DNA of 46,976 nucleotides from a bacterium D16-50 (GTDB taxonomy: Bacteria > Bacillota > Clostridia > Lachnospirales > Lachnospiraceae), in assembly GCA_003612485.1 (NCBI GenBank), contig RAZA01000031.1:1-46976 (forward strand), given 5' to 3'. A model generated the notes under the pieces. It made no database searches, was not told the origin of the DNA, and saw only the letters and a program-made list of their open reading frames with translations. Each line of letters starts with the position of its first letter. Position 1 is the first letter of the stretch. A program made the translations under genes and the position numbers. Positions 20,532-27,180 of the stretch are shown in pieces.

Positions 20532-21365
20532 ATGGTGAACAAGGTGCTGAATTACCCCGGAAGCAAATGGAACATAGCCAGCGCTCTGGTGAACCTGATC
20601 CCTCCGCACCGCAGCTATGTGGAGCCGTACTTTGGCAGCGGGGCGATGCTGTTTACCAAAGCGCCGTCCGCCATTGAGACGGTGAACGACCTAGACGGGG
20701 ACGTGGTGAACCTCTTCCGCTGTATCCAGCAGGACTCAGGGCGGCTGGCCAGACTGGTGATGACCACTCCGTTTTCCCGGGAGGTATACGATAAACAGTT
20801 TGAGCTGAATAATTCCTGCGCATCCCGGTACCAGCAGCGGGCAGCAGGGTTCCTGATTAAGTGCTGGCAGGGGTATGGATTTCGGACGAACGGATACAGA
20901 GTTGGATGGAGGAATGACGTGCAGGGCCGGGAACGGGCGTATTCGCTCTGGAACTGGTACTGTCTGCCGGAATGGATTATTGAGATTGCGGAGCGCCTGC
21001 GGAAGGTGCAGATAGAGTGCCGGCCGGCACTGGAGGTAATAGAACGCTTCGGCTATCCGAAAGTGTTTATGTACATAGATCCTCCGTACCTGCTCGGCAC
21101 CAGAGCGGCACATAGAGAGCAGTACCGGCACGAGATGACGGACGCAGACCATGAGGAGCTGCTCCGGGCCATCCTGCAGAGCCGGGCACAGATCATGATA
21201 TCAGGGTACGAGTCGGAGATGTACAACGATTACCTGCATGGCTGGCGGAAGGAGAGCTTTGCCAGCCATGCAGAGGGCGGGAGGCCCCGTCAGGAAACCG
21301 TCTGGATGAATTACGAATACCATGTGCAGATGACGCTGGGGGACATGGAGGTGGGAAAGGGATGA
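20532..21365 (+). CDS. DNA adenine N6-methyltransferase (D12/Dam class)
   Basis: A 277-residue enzyme that would methylate adenine N6 in phage DNA. Alpha-class order is visible: YPGSKWN at the N-terminus, VEPYFGSGAMLF as the SAM-binding motif, target-recognition region in the middle, and the catalytic DPPY at 183-186. It starts with ATG GTG at 20532 after AAGGAGG; the ATG at 20520 abuts the ribosome site. It is followed with 4-bp overlap by the radical SAM gene, forming a modification cluster with the C5 methylase. Confidence 0.93.
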   Translation: MVNKVLNYPGSKWNIASALVNLIPPHRSYVEPYFGSGAMLFTKAPSAIETVNDLDGDVVNLFRCIQQDSGRLARLVMTTPFSREVYDKQFELNNSCASRYQQRAAGFLIKCWQGYGFRTNGYRVGWRNDVQGRERAYSLWNWYCLPEWIIEIAERLRKVQIECRPALEVIERFGYPKVFMYIDPPYLLGTRAAHREQYRHEMTDADHEELLRAILQSRAQIMISGYESEMYNDYLHGWRKESFASHAEGGRPRQETVWMNYEYHVQMTLGDMEVGKG

Positions 21366-22294
21366 TGGTAGGCCTCCATGATGCGGAGAGAGACCACATG
21401 AAAGGGAAGCATTTCCCGAACCTTGCCCTGATGAAGATATCCGCATGGCATAAGGCAAATGGGGACCAGGTAGAGTGGTGGAACCCGCTGTATAGGTATG
21501 ACCGGGTCTACAGCTCCAAGGTGTTTGACTTCACGCCTGAGGATCCGTATCTCCCGGAGGATGCGGTCAGAGGAGGGACGGGATACCGGGATATTCCGAT
21601 GAACCAGACGCTGCCGCCAGAAATAGAGGAGATGTATCCGGATTACAGTATCTACCCGGAGTGTGATTACGCCATCGGCTATCTGACCAGAGGCTGTCCG
21701 AATCACTGCCGCTGGTGCGTTGTGCCTGAGAAAGAGGGAGGCATCAGGCCGTACCAGAGATGGGAAGAACTTGTTAGGCCGGATACGGACAAGCTGGTGC
21801 TGATGGATAACAACATACTTTCTTGCGAACACGGGATCCGGCAGCTGGAGGGGCTGGCGGGGAGCGGATATAGGATCGACCTGAATCAGGGGATGGATGC
21901 AAGGCTGGTGGACGGCAGGGCAGCAGACATTCTGGCACGCTTGTCGTGGATCCGCTTCATACGCTTTTCATGCGACCAGAGATCGCAGATTGCGCCAGTC
22001 AGGAATGTGGTAGAGCTGCTGGCTGAGCGTGGGGTCAGGCCCTATAGGATCTTTGTCTATCTGCTGGTGACTGCCGACCTGAGGGATGCATCGGAGAGGG
22101 TAGAGGCGCTGAAGGGCTATAAAGGGATCAACCTATACGCTCAGGCGGAGCGCAACGAGAGGATGGGGATCGTGCCAAGTGCGGCACAGCTGGAGTTCCA
22201 GCAGCGGTACGTGTACAGCGGGAGCTACCGGAAGGAGACATGGGACGGATACTGCTCCAGAAAAAGGCTGGACTTCGGGGAGGTGGGACTATGA
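21362..22294 (+). CDS. Phage radical SAM protein
   Basis: A 310-residue protein. The 4Fe-4S motif is C112-x3-C116-x2-C119 (RGCPNHCRWCV). The ~100 residues before it contain the segment GDQVEWWNPLYRYDRVYSSK, like the B12-binding-type N-terminus of some radical SAM proteins but without a recognisable cobalamin motif. A TIM-barrel-like pattern follows (LVLMDNNIL, IDLNQGMDARL). Found between an adenine and a cytosine methylase with overlapping genes, so a DNA or nucleotide modification role is plausible. The reaction is unknown. Confidence 0.85.
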   Translation: MMVGLHDAERDHMKGKHFPNLALMKISAWHKANGDQVEWWNPLYRYDRVYSSKVFDFTPEDPYLPEDAVRGGTGYRDIPMNQTLPPEIEEMYPDYSIYPECDYAIGYLTRGCPNHCRWCVVPEKEGGIRPYQRWEELVRPDTDKLVLMDNNILSCEHGIRQLEGLAGSGYRIDLNQGMDARLVDGRAADILARLSWIRFIRFSCDQRSQIAPVRNVVELLAERGVRPYRIFVYLLVTADLRDASERVEALKGYKGINLYAQAERNERMGIVPSAAQLEFQQRYVYSGSYRKETWDGYCSRKRLDFGEVGL

Positions 22295-22539
22295 CACAGT
22301 GCTGCAGGTACTGCTGTTATCTGTGTTTCTCGGCCGGGAACGGCATATGGTGCGACAAACAGAATAGGGAGATAAGCATGGCCGTGGCCAAGGCCCCTAA
22401 CCGGTGCCATGACTTTGCCATGAACCCGATAGGTGTGTTCGGGGAGAACGAAACGGGCTGCAGACCGAGGGCGCCGAAGAAGAAACAGTGTGACGGGCAG
22501 ATGGATCTGTTCGGGGAGGACGGCGGCCATGGGAGATAG
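22291..22539 (+). CDS. Small Cys-rich phage protein with QMDLF motif
   Basis: An 82-residue protein with CCRYCCYLC, a later CDKQNR and CHDF, so probably metal-binding (Cys/His). Near the end is GQMDLFGED, which fits the sliding-clamp motif QxxLF. It overlaps the radical SAM gene by 4 bp and the C5 methylase by 11 bp. The context suggests a helper of the modification enzymes or of replication. Not recognised as a named family. Confidence 0.65.
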   Translation: MTQCCRYCCYLCFSAGNGIWCDKQNREISMAVAKAPNRCHDFAMNPIGVFGENETGCRPRAPKKKQCDGQMDLFGEDGGHGR

Positions 22540-23686
22540 GGAGCTGACGCACCTGAGCTTGTTCGCCGGCATCGGGGGGCTGGACCTTGCCGCCGAGTGG
22601 GCGGGGATCAGGACGGTGGGGCAGTGCGAGTGGGCGGAGTACCCCGCCAAGGTGCTGGAGAGGCACTGGCCGCAGGTGCCGAAATGGAAAGATATCAGGA
22701 CATTAACAGAGGAGAGCTTTTATGAGAGGACAGGTAGAAGGACAGTTGACGTTATCTCTGGGGGATTCCCGTGCCAGCCTTTTTCCGTCGCCGGGAAGCA
22801 GCGAGGCAAGGAGGACGACCGCTACCTCTGGCCAGAGATGGCTAGGGTTGTCAAAGAACTGCGGCCCGCTTGGATCGTTGGAGAGAATGTTGCTGGGATC
22901 ATACGGATGGCACTCCCCGACATTCTATCTGAACTGGAAGCCTATGGATATCGGACAAGGGCATTTCTTATACCAGCTTGCGCTGTCGGAGCCAGACACA
23001 GACGGTATAGGGTCGCCATTGTCGGACGCAGAGCCGAAAATCTGGAGAACCCCGGTGGCGTCAGACGCGGCGAACCGGGAGATGTATGTGAACAGCAGGG
23101 GGGAGCCGAACCTGAGCGGTCAGGTGAAACTGTGGCCGACGCCGAAAGCTTCACTGAGAGGGGATTGCCCGTCAGAGAGGAGACGGAGGAGCCCGGATCT
23201 GCCAGCGGCGGTGAAAATGTTCGCCACCCCGCAGGCGAGGGATTTTCGGACGGGGCAGGCAAGCCGATGGAGGGACAAAGAGCGCAGGAGTCGGAACCTG
23301 AACGACCAGATAGCCATGTTTCCGACACCGACAACTGGAGCCGGGATGTGCGGGGGAACGGGGAGCTCCCGGGAGCTGAAGAGGCTGGAGGAGAACGGGG
23401 TGATTTCAGGGCCGGAGAGGAAGAGCATGAGTCAAGGCAGCGGCGGCCAGCTGAACCCGGAATGGGTGGAATGGCTGATGGGCTTCCCGGCTGGGTGGAC
23501 GGAAGTTTAGATTTTATCCTTGACCATTACTGGGATACAGAGCCGGACATACCGAGGCTCGCAGCAAAGGTCCCACACCGGGCCGACCGTATAAGGGCTC
23601 TCGGAAACGCAGTAGTCCCGCAGCAGTTTTATCCAGTGTTTAAGGCGATAGCAGATATCGAGAGGGAAATGGAGGACGTAGGATGA
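22529..23686 (+). CDS. DNA cytosine-C5 methyltransferase
   Basis: A 385-residue enzyme. Motif I is LSLFAGIGGLDL (9-20), motif IV GGFPCQPFSVAG with nucleophile C82, motif VI ENV (119-121), motif VIII RHRRYR (156-161), and motif X GNAVVPQQ (359-366). All are present, so it is intact. The region ~170-330 that should recognise the target is a Gly/Glu/Arg-rich, low-complexity stretch with VADAES and VSDTDN-like pieces. A different frame of the same DNA encodes a well-formed protein (see 22722-23510). It would methylate phage DNA, probably against restriction. Confidence 0.9.
   Translation: MGDRELTHLSLFAGIGGLDLAAEWAGIRTVGQCEWAEYPAKVLERHWPQVPKWKDIRTLTEESFYERTGRRTVDVISGGFPCQPFSVAGKQRGKEDDRYLWPEMARVVKELRPAWIVGENVAGIIRMALPDILSELEAYGYRTRAFLIPACAVGARHRRYRVAIVGRRAENLENPGGVRRGEPGDVCEQQGGAEPERSGETVADAESFTERGLPVREETEEPGSASGGENVRHPAGEGFSDGAGKPMEGQRAQESEPERPDSHVSDTDNWSRDVRGNGELPGAEEAGGERGDFRAGEEEHESRQRRPAEPGMGGMADGLPGWVDGSLDFILDHYWDTEPDIPRLAAKVPHRADRIRALGNAVVPQQFYPVFKAIADIEREMEDVG
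22722..23510 (+). CDS. ORF nested in the C5 methyltransferase gene, alternative frame
   Basis: A 262-residue ORF fully inside the methylase gene in another frame. The ATG follows AGGAG at 7 bp. It has repeated (L/I/M)(W/F)xTPxA motifs (IWRTPVAS, LWPTPKAS, MFATPQAR, MFPTPTTG) and ends with GGQLNPEWVEWLMGFPAGWT, all of which I recall from a common phage protein family encoded next to or within cytosine methylases. Long open frames can arise by chance in GC-rich DNA, but repeated motifs and a conserved ending are unlikely by chance. Whether it is translated is unknown. Confidence 0.5.
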   Translation: MRGQVEGQLTLSLGDSRASLFPSPGSSEARRTTATSGQRWLGLSKNCGPLGSLERMLLGSYGWHSPTFYLNWKPMDIGQGHFLYQLALSEPDTDGIGSPLSDAEPKIWRTPVASDAANREMYVNSRGEPNLSGQVKLWPTPKASLRGDCPSERRRRSPDLPAAVKMFATPQARDFRTGQASRWRDKERRSRNLNDQIAMFPTPTTGAGMCGGTGSSRELKRLEENGVISGPERKSMSQGSGGQLNPEWVEWLMGFPAGWTEV

Positions 23687-23973
23687 ACGCAGGAAGGATG
23701 GCCACAAGGTCGGCGCTGGAAAGGGAGGAGCTCCGGCAGCAGGCCTATGAGGACTGCATAGCCGACAAGAGCCATAGGGGCAGGCAGGCGGCCACAATAG
23801 GGAGGCGGCCGCCGTACCATCTGGAGTACGCTAGACGGTGCGGGCGGTCCACGGCGCCCACGCCATTGCAGGAAGGGAAGGAGGGCCTGAGGAGGATGGG
23901 GCTTGGAGAGGCGGTGGCCATATTTAAGAACATCGGTCTGAGCAAGAGGAAGGTGACAAGCGGATGGCAATAG
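23683..23973 (+). CDS. Small basic phage protein
   Basis: A 96-residue Arg/Gly-rich protein, overlapping the methylase stop by 4 bp (ATGA). No recognised domain; helices at both ends with a basic middle (RRPPYHLEYARRCGR). It may bind nucleic acid. Confidence 0.55.
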   Translation: MNAGRMATRSALEREELRQQAYEDCIADKSHRGRQAATIGRRPPYHLEYARRCGRSTAPTPLQEGKEGLRRMGLGEAVAIFKNIGLSKRKVTSGWQ

Positions 23974-24098
23974 AGACGGTGCTGGGCATGGAGACCCACA
24001 ACGGCATAACAAAGCAGGAGTTTATCAATGCGCTGGGCTGGCTCATGGAACGTCAGGGCGGAGCAGGGGAAAGGGAGGATGGGGGATGGATAGGGTGA
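23964..24098 (+). CDS. Short phage protein
   Basis: A 44-residue protein, MAIETVLGMETHNGITKQEF followed by a helix and a Gly-rich tail. It starts inside the end of the previous gene after GAGGAAGGTGACAAGCGG and overlaps the next by 13 bp. The ITKQEFINALGWL helix looks like a natural coding sequence. Not recognised. Confidence 0.5.
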   Translation: MAIETVLGMETHNGITKQEFINALGWLMERQGGAGEREDGGWIG

Positions 24099-24811
24099 TG
24101 CCGATTCTTTTCAACACTGGGATGACAGAGGCGATCTTGGAGGGCCGGAAGACGGCCACGAGGCGCGCGGTGAGATATAAATACGGCAATACGGAAATAA
24201 AGATGAATAGGGACAAGTACGGTGCTGGGCTGATTGAGATCCAGAAGGATGTCGAGGGAGAAACGCATGGGAAGAACCCGGACGGCTCCACATGGCATAA
24301 ACTGCGCCCGTACATAGAGAAGCGGCCGCCATATAGGCCCGGCGACATCCTCTATGTCCGTGAGACATGGGGCTTCGTCCCATGCATCAAGTGCAACATG
24401 GGGGAGCTGATATCAAGACGGTGCGGGGAGGATCCTATCGAATACGGTGACGGCGGCAGCATGTCGGAGGGATGCTTTGTCTATAAGGCGGGCCATACGG
24501 AGCCCCGGCGCATCAGATGGCGCCCGTCCATCCACATGCCAAGGCAGGCGGCCCGGATCTGGCTGAGGGTCACGGACGTGAGGGCGGAGAGGCTGCAGGA
24601 AATTGATGGATGGGGGGTATCTGCAGAAGGAGTCGATAACGGCAAAAGCAATCCGGCAAATGGGAAGCGATGGGAGAATATGCAGAGGATGGTATTTTCT
24701 GAATTGTGGAATTCAACAATCAAAAAGAAAGACATTTGTATATACGGCTGGATCGCAAATCCTTGGGTATGGGTGATAGAGTTCGAGCCGTGTGAGAAGC
24801 CGGAAGTATGA
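24086..24811 (+). CDS. ASCH-like phage protein
   Basis: A 241-residue protein. The features ILFNTGMTEAILEGRKTATRR, YRPGDILYVRETW, IRWRPSIHMPRQAARIWLRV and NPWVWVIEF are those of the phage ASCH-type family. ASCH folds resemble PUA and are thought to bind RNA or modified nucleotides. It sits two small genes after the C5 methylase and may belong functionally to the modification cluster. The ribosome site is GGGAGGATGGGGG. Confidence 0.8.
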   Translation: MDRVMPILFNTGMTEAILEGRKTATRRAVRYKYGNTEIKMNRDKYGAGLIEIQKDVEGETHGKNPDGSTWHKLRPYIEKRPPYRPGDILYVRETWGFVPCIKCNMGELISRRCGEDPIEYGDGGSMSEGCFVYKAGHTEPRRIRWRPSIHMPRQAARIWLRVTDVRAERLQEIDGWGVSAEGVDNGKSNPANGKRWENMQRMVFSELWNSTIKKKDICIYGWIANPWVWVIEFEPCEKPEV

Positions 24812-24918
24812 GTAAATCTATTTTTATAATTGACACTCCGGCGTGCTGCGGGGAATGTCCTATGTCAGAAACTGGGGTATGCTGGGGAAGCGCATTGAGG
24901 GTGGCTGCATTGCGGTAG
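24808..24918 (+). CDS. Very small Cys-rich phage protein
   Basis: A 36-residue protein, MSKSIFIIDTPACCGECPMS then CW. It overlaps the ASCH-like gene by ATGA. The IIDTPxxCxxCP pattern recurs in small phage proteins of Clostridia, usually in longer versions, so this may be a shortened copy. Confidence 0.55.
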   Translation: MSKSIFIIDTPACCGECPMSETGVCWGSALRVAALR

Positions 24919-24952
24919 CTGCGGCGAGAAAGACAGAAGGGAGGTAACTACA

Positions 24953-25375
24953 TTGGACAAGTCGGTGCTGCAGGAGTACGTGGACGCCTGCGAGTTGATC
25001 AGGGAAACGGAGGGGGACATCCGTAGGCTGAGCCAGAAGCGGAAGACGGTGGTTCAGGCAAACGTGAAGGGCTCCATGGAAGAGTTCCCTTACATCGAGC
25101 AGCGTTTCAGGATTCAGGGAACCGCCTTCACCGCAGGCGACGACCAATGCCTCAGGCACGAGGAGAAGGTTCTAGAGCGGAGGAGGGAGAATGCGGAGAG
25201 GGTTAGGCTTCAGGTGGAGGAGTGGATGCTGACGATACCGACGAGGATGCAGAGGATCGTGCGCTATAGGTATCTGGAGGAGCTGTCGTGGGAGCAGGTT
25301 GCGGCGAGGATGGGGAGGAGGGCCACTGCGGACAGCGTGAGGATGGAGGCGGAGAGGTTCCTGAGGAAAAAATGA
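24953..25375 (+). CDS. Sigma-like late transcription regulator (ArpU/RinA/DUF1492-like)
   Basis: A 140-residue protein with TTG start after GGGAGG. The N-terminal ~95 residues are helical. The C-terminal 40 form a sigma-region-4-like HTH: RIVRYRYLEELSWEQVAARM then SVRMEAERFLRKK. Proteins of this kind turn on late genes just before the terminase. The late genes start directly downstream, after a promoter-like region with triple GTTCG repeats (25382-25408) to which it may bind. Confidence 0.85.
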   Translation: MDKSVLQEYVDACELIRETEGDIRRLSQKRKTVVQANVKGSMEEFPYIEQRFRIQGTAFTAGDDQCLRHEEKVLERRRENAERVRLQVEEWMLTIPTRMQRIVRYRYLEELSWEQVAARMGRRATADSVRMEAERFLRKK

Positions 25376-25381
25376 AAGTTA

Positions 25382-25422
25382 GTTCGATTTGTTCGCACTG
25401 TTCGCTCTGGATGTGTTAATAT
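25382..25422 (+). promoter_or_regulatory. Candidate late promoter: three 9-bp repeats plus -10-like box
   Basis: GTTCGATTT, GTTCGCACT and GTTCGCTCT follow one another without a gap (25382-25408). TGTGTTAATAT follows at 25413-25422, an extended -10-like sequence; there is no TTGACA. Repeats in place of a -35 box, right after the late-regulator gene and before the head genes, fit an activator-dependent late promoter. Confidence 0.6.
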
Positions 25423-25442
25423 GGTATCAAGTCGGAGCAGGC

Positions 25443-25482
25443 GAGCAGGAGGGACACAGTAGATGCCGTGCCCTTCCTGCTC
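25443..25482. repeat. Inverted repeat in the late leader
   Basis: GAGCAGGA and TCCTGCTC, extended by GGG/CCC, enclose a short region. No T-run follows. It would fold in the 5' end of the late transcript and could be an RNA structure or protein site. Confidence 0.45.
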
Positions 25483-25688
25483 GTCTGTATGTGCCAGAGG
25501 GTATCAAGAGGGACGGCTTGCGGAGGTTGCTTTTTTGCCATTTTTGAAAGGGTTTTGCGCCGTTTTTTTGCCCTTTGAATTGGACGAAAGCCAGCAAAAG
25601 CAAGGCTTCCGCATGGGTATAGTTAAAAGTGTGTGGAGCGGTCATGAAGATGGCGGCTTTTTGGCATGTAGAGGAGGGCTGATGGGGC

Positions 25689-26240
25689 ATGAATACAGTT
25701 GAGCCGATTCGGGACGGCGAACTCGTGCTTGACATTGCAGACTATCTGAGAGGCAGGAATCAACGTGACTATGTGATGTTCATGTTCGGGATATATTCTG
25801 GGCTGCGGATATGCGACATACTTCAGGTTCGGGTTCGGGATGTGCGTGGGAAGGACTATATTGTCCAGAGGGAGAAGAAGACAAGGAAGGAGAGGCGCTT
25901 CCCGATCAACAAGAGTCTCAAGAAGATACTTGCGGAATATATCAGGGACAAAAAAGATTATGAATTCCTTTTCAAGTCCCCGAATGCACCGAACAAGCCC
26001 ATTACGAGGCAGCAGGCTTACAACATCTTGTCTGGGGCGGGTAAGGCGTTCGGGCTTGATGGCATAGGGACGCACACGCTTCGGAAGACCTTCGGATATC
26101 ACCTATACAAGCAGACGAATGACGCAGCTCTCGTCATGGACATCCTGAACCATTCGGACATACACATAACGCTGCGCTACATAGGGGTAAATCAGGACTG
26201 CAGGGACAAGGCCTACAATAATCTATCGTTCAGCCGGTAG
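25689..26240 (+). CDS. Small tyrosine recombinase, catalytic domain only
   Basis: A 183-residue protein with the full catalytic set: R in SGLRICDIL, HTLR (HTLRKTFGYH), LNHSDIHITLRYIG with the second His and the Tyr. It lacks the N-terminal core-binding domain of the main integrase at 4490-5485. Such short recombinases occur beside the terminase genes of several Firmicutes phages, where their role is unclear (packaging-end or dimer resolution has been suggested). It is the first gene after the candidate late promoter. A terminator follows. Confidence 0.85.
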   Translation: MNTVEPIRDGELVLDIADYLRGRNQRDYVMFMFGIYSGLRICDILQVRVRDVRGKDYIVQREKKTRKERRFPINKSLKKILAEYIRDKKDYEFLFKSPNAPNKPITRQQAYNILSGAGKAFGLDGIGTHTLRKTFGYHLYKQTNDAALVMDILNHSDIHITLRYIGVNQDCRDKAYNNLSFSR

Positions 26241-26253
26241 GTTATTTTTTTAT

Positions 26254-26288
26254 GCCGTTTCTCTGACGAGGAATCGGAACGGCTTTTT
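26254..26288 (+). terminator. Terminator after the small recombinase gene
   Basis: The stem GCCGTTTC/GGAACGGC has one G-T pair and is followed by TTTTT. It would end or attenuate transcription before the terminase genes, so those may need read-through or another promoter. Confidence 0.65.
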
Positions 26289-26580
26289 CCTTTTTGGGCT
26301 GAGCTTGACATAACGGAAGACCGTCAAGTGCATAGGTGTTTTTTTGAGGCGCATCATATGGAAGAACCGAGCGCACAAGCGGCTTTACAGAATATCAGAT
26401 ATGTCAAGAGAGTGGATGCGATCCAGACCGCCATATGAAGAACGTGAGTTCGGAATGTGCGCCCCGAACGACATAGGTTCTTCTATCGAACAAATGTGCG
26501 TTGCGGGTCTGCCGAGCCCAGAATTATGCCAGACGCAGAAATTTTAGGATGGGAACTGCCGTTTCCGCTGGAGGAGCAGA
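26289..26580. other. Non-coding gap before the terminase genes
   Basis: About 290 bp without a convincing gene. The only ORF of size (26344-26547) lacks a ribosome site and has no protein-like pattern. A TTGACA (26308-26313) lies in the inverted repeat CTTGAC/GTCAAG but lacks a fitting -10. The region is where a packaging site (cos or pac) would be expected, next to the Nu1-like small terminase gene; I see no diagnostic cos sequence. Confidence 0.35.
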
Positions 26581-27180
26581 ATGAGAGATGCGACTACAAT
26601 TTCAGAGGACTATACGTTGGGCAGCATCAAGATCACCGACATCAGTGCGATCACTGTCAACAGTGCGACTCTTGAAAAGATAATAGGTGTTAAGGATCGG
26701 CGTATCCGGCAGCTTGCGGAGGAAGGCACTGTCGTCCGGGCTGCGAAAGGGCGCTACAAACTGTTGGACTCCGTGATGAATTACATATTGACCCTGAAGG
26801 TGGCGGCGGAGGCATCCGGGGCAGAGTCTCAGGAAGGGGAGCTCGACCTTGAGGAGGAGAAGGCGCTCCATGAGAGGGTGAAGCGACATATATCGGAGCT
26901 GAAGCTCCAGACTATGATGGGGGATCTGCACAAGTCCGAGGACGTTGAACGTGTCATGACGGATATGCTGGCATCGGTGAGGACGAAACTGCTCGCTATG
27001 CCTGCGAAGCTGGCCCCGCTGCTGGTAGCCCGGAGTGATGTCAGTTATATCCGCACGGCGGTCAACAAAGAAGTTCTGGAGTGTCTGAACGAGTTGAAAG
27101 ACTATAACCCGAAGGATTTTTACGGTGACGGCTTTATAGGGGAGGAAGAGGGCGCGGAGGATTATGAAAGTACAGATTGA
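26581..27180 (+). CDS. Terminase small subunit (Nu1-like)
   Basis: A 199-residue protein that would recognise the packaging site. The N-terminal region contains a winged HTH (LEKIIGVKDRRIRQLAEEG, TVVRAAKGRYKLLDSV), then a charged helix and a C-terminal part that would contact the large subunit. The ATG at 26581 follows GGAGGAG. It overlaps the large terminase gene by 17 bp. Confidence 0.85.
   Translation: MRDATTISEDYTLGSIKITDISAITVNSATLEKIIGVKDRRIRQLAEEGTVVRAAKGRYKLLDSVMNYILTLKVAAEASGAESQEGELDLEEEKALHERVKRHISELKLQTMMGDLHKSEDVERVMTDMLASVRTKLLAMPAKLAPLLVARSDVSYIRTAVNKEVLECLNELKDYNPKDFYGDGFIGEEEGAEDYESTD

Noticed and set aside
26344..26547. A 67-codon ORF before the small terminase gene
   Set aside because: No ribosome site and no protein-like pattern. 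Short competing ORFs exist in all frames, so I left the region as non-coding.
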